A DNA stretch of 64,000 nt from an uncultured Clostridia bacterium (GCA_945949395.1 CAMFEK010000001.1:1-64000); one strand, 5' to 3'. Positions 1-7,147 are shown, numbered from the stretch's first letter. Translations and numbers: made by a program. The notes: generated by a model not told the origin, from the letters alone.

Positions 1-36
1 TCCCCTAACGGGTCGCAAGGATAGGTCGTTGCCACA
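1..36 (+). rRNA. rrf: 5S ribosomal RNA, 3' end (partial)
   Basis: The first 36 bases read as the 3' part of a 5S rRNA. The end GGTCGTTGCCAC is the usual 3' strand of helix I, and the preceding GGATAG matches the segment just before it in clostridial 5S genes. A strong intrinsic terminator follows within 10 bases, as expected at the end of an rRNA operon. The 5' part lies outside the window, so helix I pairing cannot be checked here. Confidence 0.7.
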
Positions 37-42
37 TTCCAT

Positions 43-80
43 CTCCCTCTTCATCGAAAGATGAGGAGGGGTTTCTTTTG
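43..80 (+). terminator. Intrinsic terminator after the rRNA operon
   Basis: A stem of about 11 bp with two G-U pairs closes on a GAAA tetraloop (57-60 region) and is followed by TTTCTTTT. It lies just past the presumed 5S rRNA end. Confidence 0.85.
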
Positions 81-91
81 TTACGAAAATA

Positions 92-125
92 AGCGTTGCG
101 ACCGAAGGTGATCGCAACGCTTTTT
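92..125 (+). terminator. Second tandem terminator (10-bp perfect stem)
   Basis: AGCGTTGCGA (92-101) pairs with TCGCAACGCT (112-121) and T5 follows. It doubles the termination signal after the rRNA operon. On the minus strand it may also serve the XRE gene that ends at 160. Confidence 0.85.
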
Positions 126-159
126 CGTGCAGTTTGTTATTCTTTGTGTTTAAGGTCTT

Positions 160-360
160 TTAATTGATTTCCGAGAAAAATTCGTCAAAAGAAATACGAA
201 AGGTTTTGACGAGAGCAATGATATAACTTGCCTTTGGCTCGTTCACGTTTCTTTCCCAGTAATCTATCGCCTTTTGGCTCACGCCGATCATTTTGGCAAG
301 CTGCATTTGCGTGAATGCCTTTTCAAGTCTCAATTCTTTTATTTTATCTCCGATACTCAT
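160..360 (-). CDS. XRE-family HTH repressor, 66 aa
   Basis: A single-domain Cro/C1-type helix-turn-helix protein with little beyond the HTH (residues about 5-60). The core TQMQLAKMIGVSQKAIDYWE is the typical XRE helix 2-turn-helix 3. I chose ATG at 360; a TTG two codons upstream (366) is also possible. The minus-strand TATAAT at 372-367 lies only 6 bases from this ATG, so the mRNA may be leaderless, and no Shine-Dalgarno is visible. The gene is divergent from the LRR_5 lipoprotein gene. Identical palindromes overlap both promoters, so autorepression plus control of the neighbour is the likely role (inference). Confidence 0.85.
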   Translation of the reverse strand: MSIGDKIKELRLEKAFTQMQLAKMIGVSQKAIDYWERNVNEPKASYIIALVKTFRISFDEFFSEIN

Positions 361-366
361 AAGCAA

Positions 367-395
367 ATTATAGAAGAAATCTTCTTAAAATACTT
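367..395 (-). promoter_or_regulatory. Promoter of the XRE gene
   Basis: TATAAT lies at 372-367 on the minus strand. The -35 (around 395-390) is poor. The first AAGAAG-type palindrome overlaps the upstream side of the -10. Confidence 0.5.
372..385. promoter_or_regulatory. Operator-like palindrome, copy 1
   Basis: AGAAGAAATCTTCT is a perfect dyad with 5-bp arms around AAAT. It covers the -10 flank of the minus-strand XRE promoter. The same core recurs at 400-415. Confidence 0.65.
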
Positions 396-422
396 TACAA
401 AGAAGAAATCTTCTTGTATAAT
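394..422 (+). promoter_or_regulatory. Promoter of the LRR_5 lipoprotein gene
   Basis: TTTACA (394-399), a 17-bp spacer and TATAAT (417-422). The spacer is filled almost entirely by the second palindrome (400-415). An 8-bp inverted repeat TACTTTAC (391-398) / GTAAAGTA (426-433) brackets the promoter. Confidence 0.85.
400..415. promoter_or_regulatory. Operator-like palindrome, copy 2
   Basis: AAGAAGAAATCTTCTT is a perfect dyad with 6-bp arms, located exactly between the -35 and -10 boxes of the plus-strand promoter. Repressor binding here would block RNA polymerase. The probable ligand is the divergently encoded XRE protein (inference). Confidence 0.7.
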
Positions 423-454
423 TATGTAAAGTATCATTATAAAAAGGAGAAAAC

Positions 455-3400
455 ATGAAAAAGAAATTCATTTTGGCAATTCTTTTTTCCTTGTGTATGT
501 GTTTTAGCGCAGCGGTTTCGCTCTCCTCTTGCGTCAAAGAACACACAACGCATACTTACCAAGAAGAAATTGTGAAACAGCCCACCTGTACGGAGACGGG
601 AAGCAAGCGTTATTCTTGTACGGGTTGCGAAGAGTTCTATGAAGAAGAGATTCCCGCCGCGGGGCATACGGAAGTTATTGACAAAGCGGTAGCGGCAACC
701 TGCACGGAAACAGGTCTTACCGAAGGAAAACATTGCTCCGTTTGTAACGAAATCCTCATCGCGCAGGAAACGGTTGCAGCCACAGGGCATACGGAAGTCA
801 TCGACGAGGCGGTAGCCGCAAGCTGCACGGAAACAGGTCTTACCGAAGGAAAGCATTGCTCCGTATGTAATGAAATCCTCGTCGCGCAGGAAATGGTTGC
901 AGCCACGGGACATAAGGAAGTCGTTGACAAAGCGGTAGCGGCAACTTGCACGGAAGAGGGCTTGCGTGAGGGAAAACATTGCTCCGTATGTAACGAAATC
1001 CTCGTTGCGCAGGAAAGGGTTGCAGCCACGGGACATAAGGAAGTCGTTGACAAAGCGGTAGCGGCAACTTGCACAAAATCGGGACGTACCAGAGGGGCGC
1101 ACTGTCTCGTCTGCGGAGAAGTGCTTGTGAGTCAAAGAGTTGTGCCCGCCTTGGGACATACGGAAGTCATCGACGGGGCGGTAGCGGCAACTTGCACGGA
1201 AACAGGTCTTACCGAAGGGAAACATTGTTCCGTTTGCGGAGAAGTATTCGTGCAGCAGGAAACGGTTGCGGCTTTGGGTCATGATTATATAGACGGCGTC
1301 TGCAAGATATGTGGAATAGAATACCACAGCGAAGGGTTGGAATATACAATCAATGACGAAGGAACGGCGTATACCGTTACGGGGATAGGAACCTGCACGG
1401 ATACCGAAGTTATAATTCCTTCTACTTATCGGGGTTCTCCCGTGACAGGCATCGGAGCGCAAGCATTCCTTGATTGCGACAATCTGACGGGCGTGGAAAT
1501 TCCGCAAGGCGTGACGACGATCGGGGCGCAAGCATTCGCCGATTGCGACAATCTGACGAGCGTGGACGTTTCGGTCGGAAATGCGGCAACTTTCAGCGTA
1601 CAAACGCGTAGCGTACAAAGCAGAGCGGTGAGCGTAGCTTATCAAGGCAGAAAACTCTCTGCGACGAAACGTGCGACGGGCATCGGAGAGGGTGCGTTCT
1701 ACAGATGCAGTAGCCTTAAAAAGATCAAGATTCCCGAGGGCGTGACGAGTATCGGACAGTTGGCGTTCTCGGATTGCAGCAGCCTGAAAGAAATCAAGAT
1801 TCCCGATAGCGTGACGAGTATCGGCGAATGGGCGTTCTACGGGTGCAGCAGCCTCACGAAAGTTAAAATGTCCGATAGCGTGACGAGTATCGGAAACTGG
1901 GCATTCCGCGATTGTGACAGCCTTACGGAATTCGAGATTCCCAAAGGCGTGACGGTGATACGGGAGAGAGTATTCTATTCTTGCAACAGCCTTACCAAAA
2001 TCAACATTCCCGAGGGCGTGACGAGTATCGGATTGTGTGCGTTCTACGATTGCAGCAGCCTGACAAAAATCAACATCCCCGAGGGGGTGACGAGTATCGG
2101 AGGCAGCGCATTCGGCGGTTGCAGCAGTCTTACGGAAATCGAAATCCCCAAAAGCGTGACGAGTATCGAAGACGGAGCATTCTCCGGATGTAACAATCTG
2201 CAGTTCACGTTCGGCGGCAGCGAGCAGGAATGGAAGCATTTGATCGCCGGAGGAGACATCGGATACTACGCCGAAGTCGTCTTTCAGGAACAGCATACGT
2301 ACGGCGAAGGCGTGGTTACGAAACAGCCCACCTGTACGGAGACGGGAATCAAACATTACGTTTGCTCTTCTTGTCAAAAGGAATATGACGAGGTCATTCC
2401 TTCGCTCGGACATAATTATGAAAACGGTACCTGCACCGTATGTCATACGAGCGGAAGTTACAGCGAAGGGTTGGAATATAGATTAGTCGGCGATACGTAT
2501 TCCGTTGCGGGAATCGGAGAATTCAAGGGTACCGAGCTTAACATTCCTCCTACCTATCAGGGGCTTCCCGTGACGAGCATCGGAAATATGGCATTCATGG
2601 ATTGCAGTAACCTTACGAGCCTCGTAATTCCCGACAGCGTGACGAGTATAGCGCTTAGGGCATTCTTCGGTTGCAGCGGACTTACGAGAATAGAGGTCGC
2701 GGCAGGAAATACGGTATTTCATAGCGAGGGCAACTGTATCATACGGAATGTGAGCAAAACGCTGATTTTAGGTTGCCAAACCAGCGTGATCCCTACAGAT
2801 GGCAGTGTGACGAGAATCGCAGACGGCGCATTTTACGAATGTAGCAACCTCACACGCATGGTGATTCCGGAAGGGGTGACGGGCATCGGATACGGCGCGT
2901 TCTCCGGATGCAGCAGCCTTACGGAAATCGAGATCCCCGAAAGCGTGACGATCATCGAAGAGGAGGTATTCTCTTATTGTATCAGCTTAGCGAGCATAAA
3001 GGTTGCGGAAGGAAATGCGGTATATCGCGGTGCGGGAAATTGCCTCGTAGAGATGGCAAGCAAAACGCTCATCGTAGGTTGTAAGACCAGCGTGATCCCT
3101 GCGGACGGAAGCGTTAAGAATATCCGATATGGAGCATTCGCTTATTGCGAAGGACTTACGAGTATCGTGATTCCGGAAGGGGTGACGAGCATCGGAATTG
3201 CTGCATTTGCTTATTGTACCAACCTTACGGAAATCGTGATTCCCGAAAGCGTAACGAGTATCGGAGAGAGTGCGTTCTCCGCTTGCGGTAATATAACGAG
3301 TATAACCGTTGCGGCGGGGAATAAGGCTTATTGCAGCGCGGGAAATTGTCTCATAGAAATTGCAAGTAAAACGCTTGTTGTAGGTGGAAGTAACTGCGTG

Positions 3401-4087
3401 ATCCCTGCAGACGGCAGCGTAACGAGTATCGGATACGCCGCATTCTGGGGTTGCTCCAACCTCACGGAGATCACGATTCCCGACGGCGTGACGAGTATTG
3501 AGGATCACGCATTCCGAGACTGCACCAACCTGACGAAAATCGTGATACCCAAAAGCGTGACGAGTATCGGAGATCTTGCGTTTACCGGTTGCAACAACCT
3601 TACGAGTATAATCGTTGCGGAAGGAAATGCAGTATATCGCAGTGCGGGAAATTGTCTCATAGAAATTGCAAGTAAAACGCTCGTTGTAGGTGGAAGTAAC
3701 TGCGTGATCCCTGCAGACGGCAGCGTAACGAGTATCGGATACGCCGCATTCATGGGTTGCCCCAACCTCACGGAAATCACGATTCCCGGCAGCGTGACGA
3801 GTATCGGAAACTCCGCATTCTGGGGTTGCCCCAACCTCACGGAGATCACGATTTTCGAGGGCGTGACGATTATTGAGGATCACGCATTCCGAGACTGCAC
3901 CAACCTGACGAAAATTGTGATACCCAAAAGCGTGACGAGTATCGGATATTCGGCATTCTCGGGTTGCGATAACCTGCAAACGATCGAGTTCGGCGGCAGC
4001 GAGAACGAATGGAAGGCGTTTATCGGGGTAGAAACTCTCGGTATCAACGACGGAGTCAAAGTGATTTTTAACGCCGTCGGCGAGTAA
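455..4087 (+). CDS. BspA-like LRR_5 surface lipoprotein, 1210 aa
   Basis: A large exported protein. A signal peptide (residues 1-25) ends in the lipobox LSSC, with the lipidated Cys at 26. Residues about 33-300 are 41-residue repeats, each with one Cys followed by an HCxVC pair; five are nearly identical. Residues about 330-600 and 705-1185 are LRR_5/BspA repeats of the form IGxxAFxxCxxLTxIxIP. A second Cys-rich linker (about 612-668) separates the two LRR blocks. BspA-type repeats are known from adhesins of gut and oral bacteria, so a surface binding role is likely. AGGAGA lies 5 bases before the ATG. Expression is probably controlled by the XRE repressor through the promoter palindromes. 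Confidence 0.9.
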   Translation: MKKKFILAILFSLCMCFSAAVSLSSCVKEHTTHTYQEEIVKQPTCTETGSKRYSCTGCEEFYEEEIPAAGHTEVIDKAVAATCTETGLTEGKHCSVCNEILIAQETVAATGHTEVIDEAVAASCTETGLTEGKHCSVCNEILVAQEMVAATGHKEVVDKAVAATCTEEGLREGKHCSVCNEILVAQERVAATGHKEVVDKAVAATCTKSGRTRGAHCLVCGEVLVSQRVVPALGHTEVIDGAVAATCTETGLTEGKHCSVCGEVFVQQETVAALGHDYIDGVCKICGIEYHSEGLEYTINDEGTAYTVTGIGTCTDTEVIIPSTYRGSPVTGIGAQAFLDCDNLTGVEIPQGVTTIGAQAFADCDNLTSVDVSVGNAATFSVQTRSVQSRAVSVAYQGRKLSATKRATGIGEGAFYRCSSLKKIKIPEGVTSIGQLAFSDCSSLKEIKIPDSVTSIGEWAFYGCSSLTKVKMSDSVTSIGNWAFRDCDSLTEFEIPKGVTVIRERVFYSCNSLTKINIPEGVTSIGLCAFYDCSSLTKINIPEGVTSIGGSAFGGCSSLTEIEIPKSVTSIEDGAFSGCNNLQFTFGGSEQEWKHLIAGGDIGYYAEVVFQEQHTYGEGVVTKQPTCTETGIKHYVCSSCQKEYDEVIPSLGHNYENGTCTVCHTSGSYSEGLEYRLVGDTYSVAGIGEFKGTELNIPPTYQGLPVTSIGNMAFMDCSNLTSLVIPDSVTSIALRAFFGCSGLTRIEVAAGNTVFHSEGNCIIRNVSKTLILGCQTSVIPTDGSVTRIADGAFYECSNLTRMVIPEGVTGIGYGAFSGCSSLTEIEIPESVTIIEEEVFSYCISLASIKVAEGNAVYRGAGNCLVEMASKTLIVGCKTSVIPADGSVKNIRYGAFAYCEGLTSIVIPEGVTSIGIAAFAYCTNLTEIVIPESVTSIGESAFSACGNITSITVAAGNKAYCSAGNCLIEIASKTLVVGGSNCVIPADGSVTSIGYAAFWGCSNLTEITIPDGVTSIEDHAFRDCTNLTKIVIPKSVTSIGDLAFTGCNNLTSIIVAEGNAVYRSAGNCLIEIASKTLVVGGSNCVIPADGSVTSIGYAAFMGCPNLTEITIPGSVTSIGNSAFWGCPNLTEITIFEGVTIIEDHAFRDCTNLTKIVIPKSVTSIGYSAFSGCDNLQTIEFGGSENEWKAFIGVETLGINDGVKVIFNAVGE
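662..1276 (+). repeat. Five tandem 123-bp coding repeats
   Basis: Units start near 662, 785, 908, 1031 and 1154, each encoding 41 residues that begin GHxEV and contain HCxVC. Spacing is exactly 123 bp. The units are close to identical at DNA level, so copy number may vary between strains. Confidence 0.9.
3341..3750 (+). repeat. Near-identical 306-bp offset duplication within the LRR region
   Basis: The stretch starting GGAAATTGTC at 3341 recurs at 3647, and the match runs for roughly 100 bp with very few changes. This points to a recent duplication of a 102-residue module. Another segment (about 3500-3570) is repeated near 3877, so modules have been shuffled. Confidence 0.8.
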
Positions 4088-4143
4088 GCCGTATAAGCGA
4101 TTTATTATCGCTTGGAAAAAACTTCATTTTTAACGAAAAAAGG

Positions 4144-4181
4144 TCGGGGTGCGCGCGTGAAATCGTGCGCCCCGATTTTTT
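4144..4181 (+). terminator. Terminator of the LRR_5 lipoprotein gene
   Basis: A 12-bp GC-rich stem (4144-4155 with 4164-4175, two G-U pairs) is followed by T6. Confidence 0.85.
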
Positions 4182-4297
4182 GCTTGCGGGGAGACGGGCG
4201 CCCGCAGCGTTTGACGGAATCGCCCGAAAAAAATCGGGCGGGCTTGCATAAAAGGAAAAATCGAGGGCATACTGTTAGCAATCAACAGGAGTAAATT

Positions 4298-4933
4298 ATG
4301 CAATTTGACAAATCTCAAACTTATCAGAATTTAGCCCGTGCGTTTGCAGGGGAATGTCAGGCAGGCATGCGCTATCAGATGACGGCGCAGAAGGCGATGG
4401 AGGAAAAACTTTTCCGTTTATCCGATTGCATTCGGAACATTGCGAAGAATGAAACGGTTCACGCGACGACCTTCTTTCATTTTATGTTAGAGGAAGGCAA
4501 GAACGCGGACAACGTCGCGATCGACGCGGGATACCCCTTCCGCGGCGGTGAGCTGGTCGAAATGTTAAGATTTTCCGCCGAGGACGAAAAGGCGGAGGCG
4601 GAGCGCATCTATCCGGAATTTTCACGCATTGCCAAGGAAGAGGGTTATCCCAAGATTGCGGGCGCCTTTGAACGAATCTCCGTGATCGAGAACAATCATC
4701 GCATCATCTTCGAGTATTTGGCGGAGGCGGTGCAAAAGGGCTTGTTGTACAGCCACGACGAGCCTCGTCTTTGGATCTGCAGCGAATGCGGTTATATGCA
4801 CACGGCGAAACAAGCCTTTGAGAAGTGCCCCGTCTGCCATAAGGAACAGGGATACGTCGAATTGCATTTGCCTTTTGATTATTTGGGGCATAACGGCATG
4901 AGCCTGTTTGCCAAAAAAGGAGAAAATGAATGA
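4298..4933 (+). CDS. Rubrerythrin family protein, 211 aa
   Basis: A diiron peroxide-reducing protein of anaerobes. The N-terminal ferritin-like four-helix domain (residues about 5-145) carries the carboxylate/His ligand pattern FAGECQAGMRY, NETVHA and ENNH. The C-terminal rubredoxin-like domain (about 155-190) has CSECG and CPVC for an FeS4 centre. The full two-domain architecture and usual length are present. Family role: electron flow from rubredoxin or NAD(P)H reduces H2O2 at the diiron site in the cytoplasm. AGGAG precedes the ATG. Its stop overlaps the start of a micro-ORF (ATGA at 4930). A possible weak promoter is TTGCAT (4244)-18-CATACT (4268). Confidence 0.95.
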   Translation: MQFDKSQTYQNLARAFAGECQAGMRYQMTAQKAMEEKLFRLSDCIRNIAKNETVHATTFFHFMLEEGKNADNVAIDAGYPFRGGELVEMLRFSAEDEKAEAERIYPEFSRIAKEEGYPKIAGAFERISVIENNHRIIFEYLAEAVQKGLLYSHDEPRLWICSECGYMHTAKQAFEKCPVCHKEQGYVELHLPFDYLGHNGMSLFAKKGENE

Positions 4934-5046
4934 GAAACAATAACACGGAAAACACGAAAGAATGTAACGGTAAGAGGGAAGGCGAAAATTGCAACAGAAA
5001 CAACACGAAAAACAAGACGCAGAATTGCACAAGAGATTGCAAGTAA
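4930..5046 (+). CDS. Asn/Thr/Cys-rich micro-ORF, 38 aa
   Basis: The ATG overlaps the rubrerythrin TGA (ATGA), so it could be translated by coupling. The product is low-complexity, with about nine Asn, several Thr and Lys and four Cys, ending in DCK. I do not recognise a family. It overlaps a second ORF in another frame (4989-5141), and only one of the two may be real. No independent ribosome binding site other than the end of the rubrerythrin gene. Confidence 0.4.
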   Translation: MRNNNTENTKECNGKREGENCNRNNTKNKTQNCTRDCK

Positions 5047-5141
5047 AGTCTTTCCGTTCCAAGACGGACGTGCTCGGTTCTTATACGGGCACGCCGTTTG
5101 AAGGAGACGACGTCCCCGAACAGGACGCCGACGACTTATGA
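4989..5141 (+). CDS. Small protein ending in QDADDL, 50 aa
   Basis: An ORF with a TTG start preceded by AGGGAAGG (4975-4982). It has a charged, Gln/Lys-rich N-terminal helix-like part, then SFRSKTDVLGSYTGTP and an acidic tail ending EQDADDL. Short proteins with a GSYTG...QDADDL tail are, as I recall, widespread in Clostridia with no known function. The stop lies 5 bases before a strong terminator (5147), which supports this as the last gene of the rubrerythrin unit. The frame opens only at 4974, after a stop at 4971, so a later TTG (5025, 5037) or a frameshift from the 4930 ORF are alternatives. Confidence 0.5.
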   Translation: MQQKQHEKQDAELHKRLQVKSFRSKTDVLGSYTGTPFEGDDVPEQDADDL

Positions 5142-5146
5142 CAAAA

Positions 5147-5188
5147 CCGCCCCGAGGCGTAAAGCCTCGGGGCGGCGATTTTTCTTTT
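5147..5188 (+). terminator. Terminator of the rubrerythrin unit
   Basis: A perfect 12-bp stem (CCGCCCCGAGGC 5147-5158 with 5164-5175) with loop GTAAA, followed by a TTTTTCTTTT tract. Confidence 0.95.
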
Positions 5189-5194
5189 GAACGC

Positions 5195-5223
5195 TTGACA
5201 AATTCGCTTTTATGATTTATAAT
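5195..5223 (+). promoter_or_regulatory. Consensus promoter of the PadR gene
   Basis: TTGACA (5195-5200), 17 bp and TATAAT (5218-5223), a perfect sigma-A match. The -10 overlaps a palindrome at 5221-5239. Confidence 0.9.
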
Positions 5224-5239
5224 ATCGATAGTCGATATT
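5221..5239. promoter_or_regulatory. PadR-type operator AATATCGA-TAG-TCGATATT
   Basis: 8-bp perfect arms around TAG, covering the -10 and transcription start of the PadR gene. This is the expected position for autorepression. The same dyad, with different 3-base centres, occurs at 24386 and 28430. Confidence 0.75.
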
Positions 5240-5257
5240 AAACGAAGGAGGGAAGAG

Positions 5258-5560
5258 ATGACGGACAAGGACAATGCGTACTTATCCGAGCCGATGTTTT
5301 ACACGCTGATGGCGCTCTATAGCGGGGAGAAATGCGGCACGGAGATCGCGGACTTTATTCGCAAAAAGACGTGCGACCGCATCAAAATGGGACCCGGCAC
5401 GCTGTATACGCTGCTTGGGAACTTTTTGGCGCGCAGATGGATCGCGGAACTGCGCTCGCAGGGGCGAAAGCGCATTTACGGCATCACCCAAGAGGGGTAT
5501 CGGGTTTACCGCGCGGAAATTCAGCGCCTGAAAACCTGCCTGCGCGACGCGGGCGAATAG
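5258..5560 (+). CDS. PadR-family transcriptional regulator, 100 aa
   Basis: A winged-helix regulator. The pattern ILYxLLxLxxxxxxYGYEI is represented by FYTLMALYSGEKCGTEIADF, and the recognition region GPGTLYTLLGNFLARRWI is the standard PadR motif, followed by the wing RKRIYGITQEG. At 100 residues it is a PadR-s1 type protein without a long effector domain. The GAAGGAGGG ribosome site is strong. It stands alone, with its own operator and a terminator on each side. Targets other than itself are not evident next to it. Two further copies of its operator-like dyad elsewhere in the window may mark other targets. Confidence 0.92.
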   Translation: MTDKDNAYLSEPMFYTLMALYSGEKCGTEIADFIRKKTCDRIKMGPGTLYTLLGNFLARRWIAELRSQGRKRIYGITQEGYRVYRAEIQRLKTCLRDAGE

Positions 5561-5585
5561 GCGTCGCTTACGGGATAAAAAAATT

Positions 5586-5614
5586 TCGGTTGCTTGCAGA
5601 CAACCGATTTTTTA
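5586..5614. terminator. Bidirectional terminator between padR and pnuC
   Basis: TCGGTTG (5586-5592) pairs with CAACCGA (5601-5607). T6 follows on the plus strand, and a T-rich tract lies on the minus strand beyond 5586. Confidence 0.8.
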
Positions 5615-6316
5615 TTGCGATTTTTTCGTCTGCGCCTGCCGCCTTTGCATGCGCCGCCACGAGAGAAAGCCGTATACGTCGTTGGCGAGGAAGGCGACGA
5701 AATTCACCACCGTCGGCAGGTAGGAGGCGTCGCGAAAAGAGGCGATCACCCACAGCGCGATGAGTACGATATCGTTGGCGGCGTAGGCGAGCGCGTAGTA
5801 GGGGGAACGCAGGAACATCAGCCCCACCGCCAAAAAGCTCGTCGTGACGGAGAGGGTGGCGATCCACAGGTTGGGCGTGTCGAGCGCGCGCAAAATAAAA
5901 TAGAAGAGGACGGTCACGAGGATATCGACGATCGATAATACCAAAAAGACGGGGGCGGTCATCTTTTTCACCTCCACTTCCGGCTCCCCCTTTTGAAAGG
6001 GATGGCGGAGCCATTGAATCATGGTGACGACCGCGCAGGGGAGCGTCATGGCTAAATAGGTGATCATTTCCCCGTAGTAGCGCGCGGTGTAAGAGATGAC
6101 GGCGTAGAGCAGGCAAAAGAGGGCGGTTAAAAATTGTCCGACGGGGTAGCCCTTGGCGATGAGCACGAGGGAGGTCACGCCGATTTCCGCCGCTACGGCG
6201 TTCAGCGCGCCCGCGCGGGAGAGAAGGGCGGAGCCGATGACGAGCGCGGAGGAGATCCCCCAAAGACAGATTTCAAACGCCGAGAAGGCGCGGAAAAATT
6301 TTTTCATTCGATTCAT
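5612..6316 (-). CDS. pnuC: PnuC-like nicotinamide riboside transporter, 234 aa
   Basis: A membrane protein with about seven hydrophobic helices and the PnuC-type internal segments YAVISYTARYYGEM and LPTVVNFVAFLANDVYGF. The C-terminal tail FLSWRRMQRRQ is basic. Known family members import nicotinamide riboside by facilitated diffusion for NAD salvage. I start it at ATG 6316; the open frame extends much further upstream, but that part is antisense to spoIVFA and lies beyond the promoter. A second ATG at 6307 is possible. The -10 is 11 bases before 6316, so the leader is very short or absent. Convergent with padR and divergent from spoIVFA. Confidence 0.8.
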   Translation of the reverse strand: MNRMKKFFRAFSAFEICLWGISSALVIGSALLSRAGALNAVAAEIGVTSLVLIAKGYPVGQFLTALFCLLYAVISYTARYYGEMITYLAMTLPCAVVTMIQWLRHPFQKGEPEVEVKKMTAPVFLVLSIVDILVTVLFYFILRALDTPNLWIATLSVTTSFLAVGLMFLRSPYYALAYAANDIVLIALWVIASFRDASYLPTVVNFVAFLANDVYGFLSWRRMQRRQAQTKKSQ

Positions 6317-6326
6317 AGCAAAACCT

Positions 6327-6354
6327 ATTATAGAGAAGGGGCGGAAAAAGTCAA
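6327..6354 (-). promoter_or_regulatory. Promoter of pnuC
   Basis: TTGACT (6354-6349), a 16-bp spacer and TATAAT (6332-6327) on the minus strand. Transcription would start near 6320, only a few bases from the ATG. Confidence 0.8.
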
Positions 6355-6383
6355 GCATATTTTCCCCCTTCCCGCCATAAGAT
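6355..6383 (+). promoter_or_regulatory. Sigma-E-like sporulation promoter of the spoIVF operon
   Basis: GCATATT (6355-6361), 14 bp and CATAAGAT (6376-6383). This matches the Bacillus mother-cell sigma-E pattern ATATT-N13/15-CATACAAT in 6 of 8 bases at the -10. The downstream genes belong to the sigma-E regulon in Bacillus. No sigma-A promoter is visible here. Confidence 0.55.
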
Positions 6384-6412
6384 AGAGTATTAAAAAAAGG
6401 AAGGTTTTTGCC

Positions 6413-7147
6413 ATGCAGGAAGAAGTGGATTATGCGGAAATGTTGGAGATCCCCGTCTCCACCGTGAACGTCGTGCGGAAGAAGAATAAAAAGAAAGGAG
6501 ACATCAAGGAAAAGGTCATCGAGCGCGTCAACGAGCGAATGGAGGAGAGCGCCGCGGATTTCGTCGGGGAAGAGGAGAGCCGCGTGGCGGAGAGCGTGCT
6601 CGTGGAAGGGGGCGTGGATAAAGGAAGGGAGCGGGGCAGGCGGATCGTCGTCGGGGAATTTGTCGCGGCGTGCCTTCTGTGCGTGTGTATCTTCTTGACG
6701 AACGTATTCATGAGCGACTCCGCCATCAATACCTTCATGAAGTCCCTCTTTTCTCCTGCCGTCGCGGCGGATAAGCGGACGTATAACGATTTTACCCTCT
6801 CGGGCATCGTCAGCGAGCGTTCCGCGCTCAGCGTGGAAACCTCGCCCACGGGCGTGATGAGCTTTACGGGCGAGACGATGGTCTATCCCGTCTGCGACGG
6901 AAAGGTGGGTTCGCTTTCCGAGGGGGAGGAGGGCTACACCCTCGTCATCTCTCATTCCGATTCCTTTCAGAGCATCGTCACCGGGCTTACGAACGTGTAT
7001 TACGCGGTCGGAGAGACGGTAAAGGGGAATCTGCCCGTCGGCTATACGGACGGGGGCAACAAGGTGCAGGTCATGCTGTACGAAAAGGACAGTCTGCTCA
7101 ACTGTTTTGCGGTGGACAGTAAAAACTGCATCTCTTGGAAAGAATAA
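6413..7147 (+). CDS. spoIVFA: SpoIVFA-like membrane protein with M23-type domain, 244 aa
   Basis: A cytoplasmic acidic/basic N-terminal part (1-78) is followed by one transmembrane helix (about 79-103, VGEFVAACLLCVCIFLTNVF) and an extracytoplasmic domain ending in a peptidase-M23-like fold (GEETMVYPVCDGKVG..., GYTLVISHSD..., YAVGETVKGNLPVG). The metal ligands expected of active M23 enzymes are mostly missing, as in SpoIVFA. In Bacillus, SpoIVFA holds the SpoIVFB protease inactive in the forespore membrane until engulfment is complete. AGGAAGG precedes the ATG. The next gene starts inside the 3' end of this one, so the two are translationally coupled. Confidence 0.8.
   Translation: MQEEVDYAEMLEIPVSTVNVVRKKNKKKGDIKEKVIERVNERMEESAADFVGEEESRVAESVLVEGGVDKGRERGRRIVVGEFVAACLLCVCIFLTNVFMSDSAINTFMKSLFSPAVAADKRTYNDFTLSGIVSERSALSVETSPTGVMSFTGETMVYPVCDGKVGSLSEGEEGYTLVISHSDSFQSIVTGLTNVYYAVGETVKGNLPVGYTDGGNKVQVMLYEKDSLLNCFAVDSKNCISWKE

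Noticed and set aside
437..2446. 669-codon minus-strand open frame
   Set aside because: It is antisense to the LRR lipoprotein and arises from its repeats; no ribosome site or recognisable protein.
4221..4240. Second terminator CGCCCGA/TCGGGCG before rubrerythrin
   Set aside because: A 7-bp hairpin without a U-tract on either strand.
5612..6955. 447-codon version of the pnuC frame
   Set aside because: The first 213 codons are antisense to spoIVFA and lie upstream of the pnuC promoter.
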